In this document: positions 10,408-20,100 of the stretch, piece after piece
Layout of the letters: each line of letters begins with the position of its first letter
How positions within the stretch are numbered: position 1 is the stretch's first letter
From: Bacteroidia bacterium
GTDB lineage: Bacteria > Bacteroidota > Bacteroidia > J057
Direction of reading: 5' to 3'
Assembly (NCBI GenBank): GCA_030430205.1
Contig: JAUIGE010000016.1
Span: forward strand, 89,443 to 153,442
DNA length: 64,000 nt
The notes under the pieces: generated by a model
Databases searched by the model: none
Seen by the model: only the letters and a program-made list of their open reading frames with translations
Told to the model about the DNA's origin: nothing
Program-made: the position numbers and the translations under genes

Positions 10408-10887
10408 ATGAGTGAAATTAAGTATTTTACTAAAGAAAGATTGGAGGAGTTGAAGAAGGAATTGGACGAACTGAAATACAAAGGTCGAAAAGAGATATCC
10501 AGACAAATTCAGGAAGCCAGAGAGATGGGAGACCTCAGTGAGAATGCTGAATATGATGCAGCAAAAGATGCTCAAGGTCTCATGGAAGCTAAAATAGCTC
10601 AACTCGAAGACATTGTGGCTCGCTCCAGAATCATAGATACTTCCAATATGGACACGGATAAGGTATATCTTATGAGTACCGTAAAGGTGAAAAACCTGGC
10701 TATGAAAAAAGTTTTTACCTATACCATCGTAACAGAAGAGGAAGCTGATTTAAAGCAAAATAAAATTTCTTCGAAATCTCCCGTCGGGGCAGGCCTTTTA
10801 GGCAGAGCTGTAGGCGAAATCGCCGAGGTCGAATTGCCAAATGGGCGCATCCTCAAGTTGGAAGTGATGGAAATAACAATTGTATAA
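10408..10887 (+). CDS. greA: Transcription elongation factor GreA
   Basis: This 159-residue protein has the standard GreA length. The N-terminal antiparallel coiled coil carries the acidic tip motif (EAREMGDLSENAEYDAAK), whose acidic residues reach into the RNA polymerase secondary channel and stimulate cleavage of backtracked RNA. The C-terminal FKBP-like domain follows (SPVGAGLLGRAVGEIAEVELPNG). The protein is cytosolic and associates with RNA polymerase. The HIT hydrolase gene begins 44 bp downstream and is probably co-transcribed. All expected motifs are present. Confidence 0.96.
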   Translation: MSEIKYFTKERLEELKKELDELKYKGRKEISRQIQEAREMGDLSENAEYDAAKDAQGLMEAKIAQLEDIVARSRIIDTSNMDTDKVYLMSTVKVKNLAMKKVFTYTIVTEEEADLKQNKISSKSPVGAGLLGRAVGEIAEVELPNGRILKLEVMEITIV

Positions 10888-10931
10888 GAAACTCGAAACC
10901 CCGAACTCGTTACCCGAAACTCCTAATTCCC
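10888..10931 (+). repeat. Short GAAACYC-type degenerate repeat between greA and the HIT gene
   Basis: The whole 44-bp spacer consists of degenerate copies of GAAACTCG / GAAACCCCG / CGAAACTCC. A similar purine-biased repeat, in the same orientation relative to the downstream gene, fills the gap before the ubiquitin-like gene (57482-57544). Confidence 0.5.
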
Positions 10932-11324
10932 ATGGCTTCCATCTTTACCAAAATTGTCAAAGGCGAGATTCCCTGCTACAGAGTAGCTGAGACTGATGAT
11001 TTTCTCGCATTTTTGGACATTCGCCCCCGAACAAAAGGCCACACCCTCGTCATTACCAAGACAGAAATAAACTACCTCTTCGATCTAAGCGATGAGCTGT
11101 ATATGGGGCTCCACCTATTTGCAAAAGAAATCGCCAGAGCCATAGAAAAAACCGTTGATTGTGAGCGTATAGCCACGGCCGTAGTCGGCCTGGAAGTGCC
11201 TCATTGCCATCTTCATCTGATACCCGTCAGACAAATCTCAGATTTTTCCTTCGAGCGGCCCCCGCTGACATTGTCTGATGAAGAGATGGCTTCCCTGGCG
11301 GAGGCCATTCGAAAAAACCTGTAA
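10932..11324 (+). CDS. HIT family nucleotide hydrolase
   Basis: This 130-residue cytosolic protein matches the Hint branch of the histidine triad family. It opens with ASIFTKIVKGEIPCYRV, has the FLDIRPRTKGHTLVI strand, and carries the triad HCHLHLIP near residue 99 (His-x-His-x-His). Family members hydrolyse nucleoside phosphoramidates or dinucleotide polyphosphates such as AppppA. The start is an ATG just after the repeat that separates it from greA, and the two genes probably form an operon. The physiological substrate is not known from sequence. Confidence 0.92.
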   Translation: MASIFTKIVKGEIPCYRVAETDDFLAFLDIRPRTKGHTLVITKTEINYLFDLSDELYMGLHLFAKEIARAIEKTVDCERIATAVVGLEVPHCHLHLIPVRQISDFSFERPPLTLSDEEMASLAEAIRKNL

Positions 11325-11428
11325 GAACCTACCTCATTGCATGATTTGCCTTCTTTTTCCTGGAAAAGAAGTTGATGTTCTATTCTTCAGCAATTTCTGC
11401 TGCTTATATTTAGGGGAATCAGATCCTT

Positions 11429-13621
11429 ATGAACAATCACATACGAATCTTTCCCCTTATCTTTTTCTTCCTGACAGGATTTCTAGCTGCCCAAAATTCC
11501 TATTGGGATTATTACACTTATAGCGAGCAAATCGCTGCATTACAGATGGACGGAGACTACATTTGGGCAGCTACTCAGGGTGGGCTCGTCCAGGTAAATC
11601 GCTCATCCCTGGAGTCTATTGTTTGCCACAGGGGAAATTCTGGGCTCCCTTCACATCAGGTAACGCATCTGGCAAAAAAAACAAATGGCAAAATATACGC
11701 CAGCGCAGGGGGGCGTATAGTCAATATTTCGCTGACAGAGATGCGCTTACTCTCTAAAGAACAGGAAGGAATACCTGCCCGAGGTTTTGATGGAAATATG
11801 TGGATTGCAGGCAAAAACAGCATCTGGAAGCAAAATCCCCATGGAAGGTGGTGGGTGTGGGATTCAATAACGGCCTTACCCGAGGAGGCCAGTCACTATC
11901 TGTTGAGCGACTTCGTGCTGGACCCTTATAATGAAGAAATTTGGCTTACGGCCTGGACATTCGGAGTTTTTCGTGTCTTTCATTTTGATGGAGAAAATTG
12001 GGAAAGCTTTGGACACGAAAACAGCCCGCTTCCTTTTGAATCTCCCGGCAATAATAAATTGCTTTTTGATCAGCGAGGCGACCTTTGGGTAGCTACCAAA
12101 AGTGGGCTTTTTACCTACAATGGAAGGGATTGGAAGCAGCTTATTGTTTCACCCGATTTGGGAAACGTTTTTTCGTGTACCGCCATCTATTTGGATGCCG
12201 AAAAACGTATCTGGATCGCAGTAAAACGTGATTGGCAAGCGCAGACGCGCCTCTTTCGCAAAAAGGTGGATACATGGGAAGAATTCCCGTTGGCTGAAGA
12301 AATTTCCCAAATAAATGACATCGCCCTTTCACAAAATGAAATCTGGCTTGCAACCGAAGGCCAGGGCTTGTTTTTGCAACGCCCAGGCGAAGCCTGGCAG
12401 CAACTTTTTATCTCGAATTCACCGCTTCCGGGCAACTGGATTACAGCCTTAAGCTGGGATGAGCAGGAAGAAAAAATATGGGTAGCAGCACAGGATCAGC
12501 TTGCTCGGGAGGGGAAGTTGTTTTTTGTAGAAAATGGGACACTTTTTCCCGAAGCTATTCCGCCCACTTATCAGATTAAACAAATCATCAGAGAAAAAAA
12601 TGGCCCCTTATGGGTATTAGGAAGTGACGCTCTTTTTGTAAAAGAGGACCAATCCTGGCGGCATTTTGATCCGGGAACCGGGCGCATACAGGCGCAGTAT
12701 ATCGAGCGACTTTCATTTGATCATGAAGGTAAATTGTGGATGATCCATGATGATGAACTCATCATTCGGGATTCGATAGGACAATACACCTACCTGAGCG
12801 GTAGTGATGTAAAGCAAAATACAGCTATGTATCAGCTTTTTAACCATCCTTCACGCAATGAAGCCTGGATTGGCGGCTTTTCGGAATTCTCCCATTTCGA
12901 TGGCAGTACCTGGAAACGATCAGAGGAGATTTTGGGCGAAAAAGTCGTCATGAATGATGCCCTGGCGGATAGCATGGGAGTGGTGTGGTTTGCTACGAAT
13001 AAGGGCTTTCTGCGATATGATGGGCTTAAATATGAATGGTATAGTCCTTTCCCAAGGGAAATAATCGATTTTAAATCGATTACCCAAAGCCCTGACGGCA
13101 CTATTTTATTGTCAAATGGTAAAGCTATTTGGAGGTATACTACACCCACGGGTTGGCCAAATGGTTTTACGGGTGGTTGGGATGCAGGCAGGGCTGAAAT
13201 ACTGCAAGCAGATGATGAGGGAAATGTATGGATTGCCTCACATGGTTTGGGGGTAAGCAATGGCTATAAAGTACGAAACTATGATTTTCTCCCCTGGACG
13301 GAAGCCCATGAAATAGGCATAGGTGGATATTTGGACAGCGGTGAAAATATGATTTTCCCTAATCCTGTTTCACAATATGGAGACCTTTTTATTTACATGG
13401 AAGGAATCGAATTTGACAGGGTACAATTGGTGGATATGCAGGGAAAAGAAGTCTTGTATAAAGAGTTTCAGCAGGCCCCAAATTTTTACAAACTAAGCCT
13501 TATGATTTCTATTCCTGAATCCTATTCTACAAACCATAGTACAGGCATGTATATTCTGCATGTCTTTAATGGAAAACAGCTACTATTGACGAAAAAGGTT
13601 TTGATTTTGGGGCATAAGTGA
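11429..13621 (+). CDS. Beta-propeller T9SS-exported protein
   Basis: The 730-residue product has a signal peptide (FPLIFFFLTGFLAAQ). A long series of beta-propeller blades follows, with repeated units of the type DGDYIWAATQGGLVQVNR, RGDLWVATKSGLFTYNG and MGVVWFATNKGFLRYDG. These resemble the two-component-regulator propeller repeats found in the sensor region of hybrid histidine kinases, but no membrane segment or kinase follows. The C-terminal about 80 residues (MIFPNPVSQYGDLFIY, then VQLVDMQGKEVL and MYILHV) form a T9SS type A sorting domain. It is therefore predicted to be a surface or extracellular propeller, possibly a binding protein. A hairpin terminator follows. Confidence 0.85.
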   Translation: MNNHIRIFPLIFFFLTGFLAAQNSYWDYYTYSEQIAALQMDGDYIWAATQGGLVQVNRSSLESIVCHRGNSGLPSHQVTHLAKKTNGKIYASAGGRIVNISLTEMRLLSKEQEGIPARGFDGNMWIAGKNSIWKQNPHGRWWVWDSITALPEEASHYLLSDFVLDPYNEEIWLTAWTFGVFRVFHFDGENWESFGHENSPLPFESPGNNKLLFDQRGDLWVATKSGLFTYNGRDWKQLIVSPDLGNVFSCTAIYLDAEKRIWIAVKRDWQAQTRLFRKKVDTWEEFPLAEEISQINDIALSQNEIWLATEGQGLFLQRPGEAWQQLFISNSPLPGNWITALSWDEQEEKIWVAAQDQLAREGKLFFVENGTLFPEAIPPTYQIKQIIREKNGPLWVLGSDALFVKEDQSWRHFDPGTGRIQAQYIERLSFDHEGKLWMIHDDELIIRDSIGQYTYLSGSDVKQNTAMYQLFNHPSRNEAWIGGFSEFSHFDGSTWKRSEEILGEKVVMNDALADSMGVVWFATNKGFLRYDGLKYEWYSPFPREIIDFKSITQSPDGTILLSNGKAIWRYTTPTGWPNGFTGGWDAGRAEILQADDEGNVWIASHGLGVSNGYKVRNYDFLPWTEAHEIGIGGYLDSGENMIFPNPVSQYGDLFIYMEGIEFDRVQLVDMQGKEVLYKEFQQAPNFYKLSLMISIPESYSTNHSTGMYILHVFNGKQLLLTKKVLILGHK

Positions 13622-13648
13622 TGATTTCCATGAGCAATGGGAATTCCC

Positions 13649-13668
13649 ATCACCAGGGGTGATTTTAG
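13649..13668 (+). terminator. Small hairpin terminator after the propeller gene
   Basis: ATCACC-AGG-GGTGAT is followed by TTTTA. A perfect 14-base palindrome (ATGGGAATTCCCAT, 13637-13650) precedes it and may extend the structured region. Confidence 0.5.
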
Positions 13669-13720
13669 TCACAAACTTTGTCGCGGGAGAGCAGTTTATT
13701 GAGCCAAAATTTAAAACAAC

Positions 13721-13933
13721 ATGGCTATTACAAAAAACATGAGCAAAACCGACGGGATCATTCGACTGATCGTCGCTGTGCTTATCGCAACCCTTTATTT
13801 CACAGATGTTATCAGCGGTACGCTGGCGATTGTCCTGGGCGTAGTAGGCCTGATTTTCGTGGTGACAGGGTTTCTCAACTTTTGCCCATTATATGCAGCT
13901 TTTGGTTTGAGAACCAACAAGAAGTCTGCTTAG
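13721..13933 (+). CDS. DUF2892 (YgaP-like) small inner-membrane protein
   Basis: This 70-residue protein has two hydrophobic membrane helices (about 13-30 and 33-52). It shows the DUF2892/YgaP-transmembrane pattern: an early MSKTDGIIRLIVA segment and the terminal NFCPLYAAFGLRT motif. In some bacteria this domain is fused to rhodanese; here it stands alone. The role is not established beyond a membrane location. It stands by itself between convergent neighbours. Confidence 0.88.
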   Translation: MAITKNMSKTDGIIRLIVAVLIATLYFTDVISGTLAIVLGVVGLIFVVTGFLNFCPLYAAFGLRTNKKSA

Positions 13934-13972
13934 GGGAATAAAAAACAGGTAAACCGTTTGGGTACCAAATAC

Positions 13973-14812
13973 CTATTGCGGTTTACTTTTGATATGTATA
14001 TCGCGCTGCGGGAAAGGGATTTCCACGCCGTATTTGCGGAAGTTTTCCTCAATGTTATAGCGGATCTGGCTCTTGACAGGCTCGATGCCAAAATTTTCAT
14101 TTGACCAAAAGAGCAACTGAAAGTTGAGGGAAGAATCCCCAAAATCCGTAAAACGGATTTCCAGTTCCGGCTCATCCAGCACAGCTGGATGTACCTGGGC
14201 GGATTCAGTCAGTGCCTGCCTGACTGCTTTGATATTTGAGCCATAGGCTACGCCCACATTGATTCTGAATCGTGTCGGGCCATCATTATGGCTCCAGTTA
14301 ACGACATTTTCTCCCGTCATTTTTGAATTGGGAACGATCACACTGATGCTATCATTGGTTTCCAGGGTAGTAGCCCTCAGGCCAATCTTTTTTACTTTCC
14401 CCACCAAATCTCCCACCTGCATTACATCGGCCTCCTCCAGGCTGCCATCAAAAAGGATGATAATCCCACTGAGGAAGTCATTGAATGTGTTTTGAAGGCC
14501 AAAACCTATGCCTACAAACAGTGCCGCAGAAGCTCCAATCAGCCAGGAAATCTGAATGCCCGCTGCTTCTATCGCCAATAAGATAGAAACAGTATATAAA
14601 ATGTATTTGAGGATCTGACCAAAGGCTTTCATCCTTCCGGGATCCAGGTGAGGCTTGCGTTTTATCTGCCGTCTGATCAGCCGGGAGATCAATTTGGAAA
14701 CCAAGCTGGCAAGCAATAGGATGGTAAAGGCAATCAAAAGACTGCCTATGGTTAGGTTATATTTCCCAAAAGGGATAAGATTAAGTTCGAGAATTTCCTG
14801 AAGACTTTTCAT
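13973..14812 (-). CDS. MscS family small-conductance mechanosensitive channel
   Basis: This 279-residue inner-membrane protein has three predicted helices (about 20-45, 65-85, 90-112). The last is the Gly/Ala-rich pore-lining helix (GASAALFVGIGFGLQNTFNDFLSGIIIL). A beta domain follows with VGKVKKIGLRATTLETNDSISVIVPNSKM, the signature of MscS, and then the alpha-beta C-terminal domain. It opens on hypo-osmotic stress to release solutes. Its length matches the compact MscS form. It is transcribed toward the convergent DUF2892 gene. Confidence 0.94.
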   Translation of the reverse strand: MKSLQEILELNLIPFGKYNLTIGSLLIAFTILLLASLVSKLISRLIRRQIKRKPHLDPGRMKAFGQILKYILYTVSILLAIEAAGIQISWLIGASAALFVGIGFGLQNTFNDFLSGIIILFDGSLEEADVMQVGDLVGKVKKIGLRATTLETNDSISVIVPNSKMTGENVVNWSHNDGPTRFRINVGVAYGSNIKAVRQALTESAQVHPAVLDEPELEIRFTDFGDSSLNFQLLFWSNENFGIEPVKSQIRYNIEENFRKYGVEIPFPQRDIHIKSKPQ

Positions 14813-14881
14813 AGGAAATGAGAGATTCGATTTTCATTGGTTTCATCTTCAAATTTGGCATTTTTTCCCATGAGTTGCACC

Positions 14882-17125
14882 TCATGCGAACACAACTTTC
14901 CCCTCAAAATCCACAACCAATTCCTGCGCCTGCAAAGCAGGCTTCTCCACCAGCATCCGCGCCAAAGGCGCGATAATCAGCCGCTCCACCTCCCGCTGTA
15001 GCGGTCGGGCACCGTATTTGGGGTCGAAGCCCTTTTGGGCTATGAAGGCGATGAGCTCATCGCTAAAGGAGAGCCTCAGCTTGCGCTGGCGGATGCCATC
15101 CCGCTGGGCTATACCTTCCAGCTCTAGCTGGGCGATTTTGTGGATGGTATCGCCATCCAGCGGCTGAAATACCAGGGACATGTCAATGCGGTTAAAAAAT
15201 TCAGGGCGGAAAAAATGGCGGATGTCCCGCTCATAATCATCCGGTTGATAGTTGCGAAATCCCAGCGAACTACCGCGTTTGCTGCCCAGATTCGAAGTCA
15301 TGATGATGATCGTATTGCGAAAATCCGTTACCCGGCCGGTATCATCCGCCAGCATGCCTTCATCCAGAACTGTCAGCAAAGCATCAAAAATCAGCGGATT
15401 CGCTTTTTCAATTTCATCCAGCAAAACCACGGAAAAAGGTTTTTCCCGCACCTGACGCACCAGTTTTCCTTCCGAACCAATCAGCCGATAAATCTGAGCT
15501 GGATGCTGAAATTCGCTCATATCGAGCCGGATAAGTGGCTGGCTGCTTTGGCCCTGCCCAAAGAAATATCCAGACAAAGCTTTGGCGGTAGCCGTTTTGC
15601 CCACGCCGGTAGGACCGGCAAAAAGCAAAGTAGCCACAGGCTTATGCGGGTCATTGAGGCCCGCCTTAAATACTTTGATGATGGAGCAAAGCCTATCAAT
15701 GACAGGGTCCTGGCCTTTTATTTTTTCCAGGAAAAAATTGCGCAGGGCTTCGGCCTTCAGCGGGATTTCATCCCGCAGGAGGAAATCGGGCATGCCCGTC
15801 TGGCTCGTAAAAGCCTTGATGACAAAAGCTTTGTCTATGCTGCTTTTTTGTTCCAAAAGGGCCGCATTCGCGACCTGAGAGAGAAAGCGTACCGCTTTGC
15901 CGGGGAAACTCTCGTATCGCAAAAAGCGATCGAGCAGGACATAACTGAGCTCCAGCGCATCGCGCTCAAAGGCCAATTCTGCCACCCGACCGATGTGGTC
16001 GTTGAAGAGGTCGAAGACCTTGAGGCTGGTAGCCTGATCCATCTCTTTGACCTGTATGATCTTAAAATGCTCCGCAAAGCCGGGGAGCAGGCGGCGCATG
16101 GCCTCCAATTGTTCGGGCGTCATCTCGCCGATGAGTTGCAACTGTCCCGCGCGGATAAAAGGCAGCAGAAATGCTGCCACCGAATCTTCGGGGCCGCTGC
16201 CACCGATGGTTACCAGTGTCACGAAATTTTCGAGCCACAGAAAGCCTCTGGCTTGCTCCAATTCGGTCACGATATGTTCGCAGATTTGCTGCCATTCGCC
16301 GAGGTACTTGGCTTTCGCCGTGAGGCGAACGGGCGTGCTGCGCCAGAAGCTGTTTCGCTCAAAAGGCAGCTGGCTTTTTTGCTTCGAATGCAATTCGCGG
16401 ATGGCTTCGCGTATGATGGCGCTTTTGCCCACGCCGGCTTTGCCGACGAGCAGGACATTGGCGCTTTCTTCGAGCATGATATGCCTGAGGCGATTGACCT
16501 CCTTGCTGCGCTCCCAGGCAGCGGGGCTTTGAATGCTGCTTTGGCCTTTGCGGCTTTGAGGGAGGCGTTCAGCTATGCTGACCAGGTTTTGGAAGTGGGA
16601 ATAATCAAGCTGAGGCGCTTTTGAACCTTCTTTGGTCTTGGGCACATTCACCTTCAGCTTTTCCAGCCAGGGTTTTTCAGCGCGTGTATACTGGATTACC
16701 TGATCGGGACTCATGCTATAGAAAATGTCCCGCGCAAAATGCTTAACGAGCTTTTCCACATCCTTTTCCTGGTAGAAATAAAAACTGCTGTCCAGTAAAG
16801 GGAAAAAGCATTCAAAGTAGCCATATTCATTCGGGCCATACACGGCAGTCACCTCCACATCAATCACTTCTTTGATGGGAAAAACCCGGTTGCCATCACT
16901 ATAATGTGGTCTGACCTCAAGCTTCACGCTTTTCATCTTCGCCGAAGTGATCTCCGGCTCACTGAATGCATAAGCCTTCAACTTCTTCTCAATATAAGTC
17001 CCCAGATCTGCCTTCAGGCTCTGCAGGTCTGGCGAGATGAGCTCCTGCTCAAAACCCACCATCCTGCCGAGGATGGCACCTGAAGGTAGTTTTTGACAGA
17101 CTAAGGGGTATTCGTATATTTTCAT
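14882..17125 (-). CDS. ClpB-like double-AAA+ ATPase with novel N-domain (747 aa)
   Basis: Residues 1-160 form an unrecognised alpha/beta domain in place of Clp_N. AAA module 1 (about 205-440) has Walker A GKAGVGKS at 228-235 but a degenerate Walker B region (FLWLEN). AAA module 2 (about 460-740) is canonical ClpA/B D2: GPTGVGKT at 504-511, VVLLDEIEKAN, the sensor IIIMTSNLGS, the arginine-finger region FRPEFFNRID and the small-domain motif GARPLQRE. There is no ClpB middle coiled coil, and I see no ClpP-binding loop. It probably remodels or disassembles specific protein complexes in the cytosol. It is the last of three related ATPase genes, 52 bp downstream of the next. It has no PCRF-like tail, unlike the other two. 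Confidence 0.87.
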   Translation of the reverse strand: MKIYEYPLVCQKLPSGAILGRMVGFEQELISPDLQSLKADLGTYIEKKLKAYAFSEPEITSAKMKSVKLEVRPHYSDGNRVFPIKEVIDVEVTAVYGPNEYGYFECFFPLLDSSFYFYQEKDVEKLVKHFARDIFYSMSPDQVIQYTRAEKPWLEKLKVNVPKTKEGSKAPQLDYSHFQNLVSIAERLPQSRKGQSSIQSPAAWERSKEVNRLRHIMLEESANVLLVGKAGVGKSAIIREAIRELHSKQKSQLPFERNSFWRSTPVRLTAKAKYLGEWQQICEHIVTELEQARGFLWLENFVTLVTIGGSGPEDSVAAFLLPFIRAGQLQLIGEMTPEQLEAMRRLLPGFAEHFKIIQVKEMDQATSLKVFDLFNDHIGRVAELAFERDALELSYVLLDRFLRYESFPGKAVRFLSQVANAALLEQKSSIDKAFVIKAFTSQTGMPDFLLRDEIPLKAEALRNFFLEKIKGQDPVIDRLCSIIKVFKAGLNDPHKPVATLLFAGPTGVGKTATAKALSGYFFGQGQSSQPLIRLDMSEFQHPAQIYRLIGSEGKLVRQVREKPFSVVLLDEIEKANPLIFDALLTVLDEGMLADDTGRVTDFRNTIIIMTSNLGSKRGSSLGFRNYQPDDYERDIRHFFRPEFFNRIDMSLVFQPLDGDTIHKIAQLELEGIAQRDGIRQRKLRLSFSDELIAFIAQKGFDPKYGARPLQREVERLIIAPLARMLVEKPALQAQELVVDFEGKVVFA

Positions 17126-17177
17126 GCCTGGTGTGATTTTGTGGGGGGAAAGTTACGGGTTTTTTTCGACCCCTATC

Positions 17178-20100
17178 CTAAGACAAACTCCCCCAAAACA
17201 GCAACCGCAGCTCCCGCTTCTTCAAATTGGCGGGATTCACCATGCCGGTGCGCAGGTCGGTCACATTGCCTTTGAGGTGGGAGCGGAGGAGCTGCTTCTT
17301 CTTGCGGTTGGCGTGCCAGAGGTGCTTCCAGTTTTGGTCTTCGAAGGTGTAGAGGCGGATGCTGTATTTGATGCGGTCCTCGGCGGAATTGTGTGCTTCA
17401 TCGGGTGTATCTATCAGTTGATAGGCGAAATCGGTGGGGGAGAGCAGGGGCGGTATGCGGTGGATGCTGCATTCGACAGGGAAAAGCGATTTGTGGCTGA
17501 GGAAGAGCAGGTGCACGCCCACCTCCTGCTGGAATAAATCCAGCAAGCCCGGCCCTTCCAGGGCCAGAAACAAATCATCCTTGCCGTCCACGGCAAGGAT
17601 CTCCCCAGGATAAATATCCTGGTAAAGCGTAGCCAAAAAGTAGCAGAAGACTTCTTCTGATGGCAGGAGCCGGTTTTTGGAAACCAGTGGTTTCAGGCGG
17701 ATCAGCACACGCTCAACACCTTTGTTGAGGTATTTACTGGCGAAATATTCGAGCCAGCAGATGCTGTGGTGCAATTCGAAGTAGATCGAATTGCTTTCTT
17801 CCACGATGCGATCGGCTGCGCCGATCAGGTCCTGCAGGTAATCCTGCACCGCCATCTGCGAGTACAACTCGCGGAGGAAGCCTTTGTCGCTTTCATCCAG
17901 CCCGCGGCTGATGGATTTGGTGCGGAAGTTGGATCCGCTCAGGTTGATGCGTTTGCGGGTCTGAAAGTCCCATACAATGGTTTTGAGCTGCTCTTCCAGT
18001 TCAAAAATCTGCTCCTTCAGGTTGAGCAGGTTTTCCATTTCCGTATCTCCTTCTTCAAATACCAGCAGATTCCCTTCCTCTTCCTCCTCTTCTTCTTCCA
18101 TTTTTTGCAAACTCATTTTCACCCATTTGACCCTTTCCATCAGGCTTTCAAACTGGCTTTGGCCGATCTCGTCCTGGCTGAAATTTGGCAATTTCCAATC
18201 GCCGGGCGGAATATGTTCCAGGCTCACGAGTTGCGGCAACAGCTTTTTATCCTGAAGAAGCAGGTTGAAAATAACAGGGTTTTGCGGAGGCGTCTCCACC
18301 AGCTGCTCTGCGAGCAGCAGCGTCATGTCTTTTTCTATCTGGCGCTTGAGCGCCCTGCCGCCATATTCGGGATCGAAGCCGCGGGCGGCTATGCGCTCCA
18401 AAGCCTCTTTGGTGATGTTGAGGATGGTATGACGGCGGATAAAGCCGTGTCGTTGCAGCAAATGGTGGATTTGCAGCCAGGCGATCTCGGCTATATGCTT
18501 CGCCTCCAGGCGATGAAATATCACGACCTGGTCGATGCGGTTGATGAATTCCGGGCGGAAAAAGTCCATGACCGCCTTGCGGTAGGTGCTCTCCGCGAGG
18601 TCCTCGCGGCCCAGCAGATTGATCTCCTGGCGCACGCGGTCCGCGCCCAGGTTGGAGGTCATCATGATGACCGTATTGCAAAAGCTCACCGTGCGCCCCA
18701 GGGCGTCCGTCAGGCGGCCTTCCCCCAGGACCTGTAGGAGCAGGTTGTGTACATCTGGATGCGCCTTTTCGATTTCATCAAACAATAAAACACAATAAGG
18801 ATTGTAGCGGATCTTGGCGGTCAATTGCCCTTCGGGCTGGCTGAAGTCGCCTACGAGGCGGTTGACAGCATTGCCATCGATGAATTCATTCATGTCGAAA
18901 CGCACCAGCCGATCTTCATGTGTGAAGAGGAAATCGGCCAATATTTTGGCCGCATGGGTCTTGCCGACGCCTGTCGGCCCGATAAATAGAAAAGAGCCAA
19001 AGGGGCGATCGGGATCATTCAATTGCGCTTTGAGCGAACTGAGCAGGTCTGTCATGCAGCTGATGGCCTCGCTTTGACCGATGATATGCTGGTCAAAGTA
19101 GCTGCGAAACTCTTCGCTGTTGAGGGCGATTTCGGTATCCGCGATGCGCGGATGCAGATGTGTTTGGGCACCAAACTCCCGGATCACATGGTCCGGACTG
19201 ACAGCCTTATCGCTGTATTTGCTGGCCAGCTGATGCAGGCTGTCGGAAACACGGCCCACCAGGGCTTCCTGGCGGAAAAAGCGCTTGTGAAGCTCTACGA
19301 GCTTTTTGAGGGCGATATTGTCAATCGCAAAATCGTGTTGCTTCTCCAGCTGCACGCGCTTGCGTGCGATGATGCGAAGCGCGTCCGCTTCGCGGGGTTC
19401 TTGTATGCGCAGGACCTTAAAAAGGTCTGTGAAGGAGCGATCCAATTCGCTGGCGATGTCCCACTCCTCAGGCGTAGCCTCCAGGATCAGCTGAAGCTGG
19501 CGATTTTGCAGGTAGGGCTTGAGCACATCGCTCAGAGTCATGTTGTTTTGAGCAGATTTTCCGATGCGGAAAAGGGCGATCAGGTTGCTGAAGTAGAGCT
19601 TGTCCCGGCGTTGCTTATAAGCATGATGTGGCTTCATCGCATAGCCGATGATGGCTTCCATGCGCCTTTGCCATGCACCTACCACGCTCATACCGGCGAT
19701 CACCCGAGAGGGATCTATATGCCAGATGTCGTCCAGCAAATGGTAGTCCTTTTCCTTATTTGCCTCCAGATAGCGTCGGATGGACTCATGCAAGAGGGTG
19801 CTTTTTCCCACCTTCCTCGGACCGATGATAACCACAGGGACATGGTCTTTTCCATAGATCAATTGCCGCAATTGTTCTACAATTTTATCCGAAAAAAAGG
19901 CCTCATGTAGCTCATGCGGGTAAAGGTCGTTGAGATCCTGGCCGACTCTGCGGATTTCGAATGCGCCGTCAAAGGTGTCGGTTTGACGGAAAAATTGCTT
20001 GAAGGCATCTTCCTGGTCGATATCCAGCTTGAGTTGCTCTTGCCTGACGTAGAGGCTGAGTTCTATATTGGTGCAAAATTCTCTTTTCTCTGCCGCAAAC

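Noticed and set aside
15140..16624. Long plus-strand open frame (494 codons) opposite the 747-aa ATPase
   Set aside because: It is antisense to a clear AAA+ gene with canonical motifs; its translation has no recognisable domain and its openness follows from GC-rich codon bias.
17766..18737. Plus-strand frame of 323 codons
   Set aside because: Antisense to the 1126-aa ATPase, low-complexity Phe-rich stretch from the poly-Glu coding run on the other strand.
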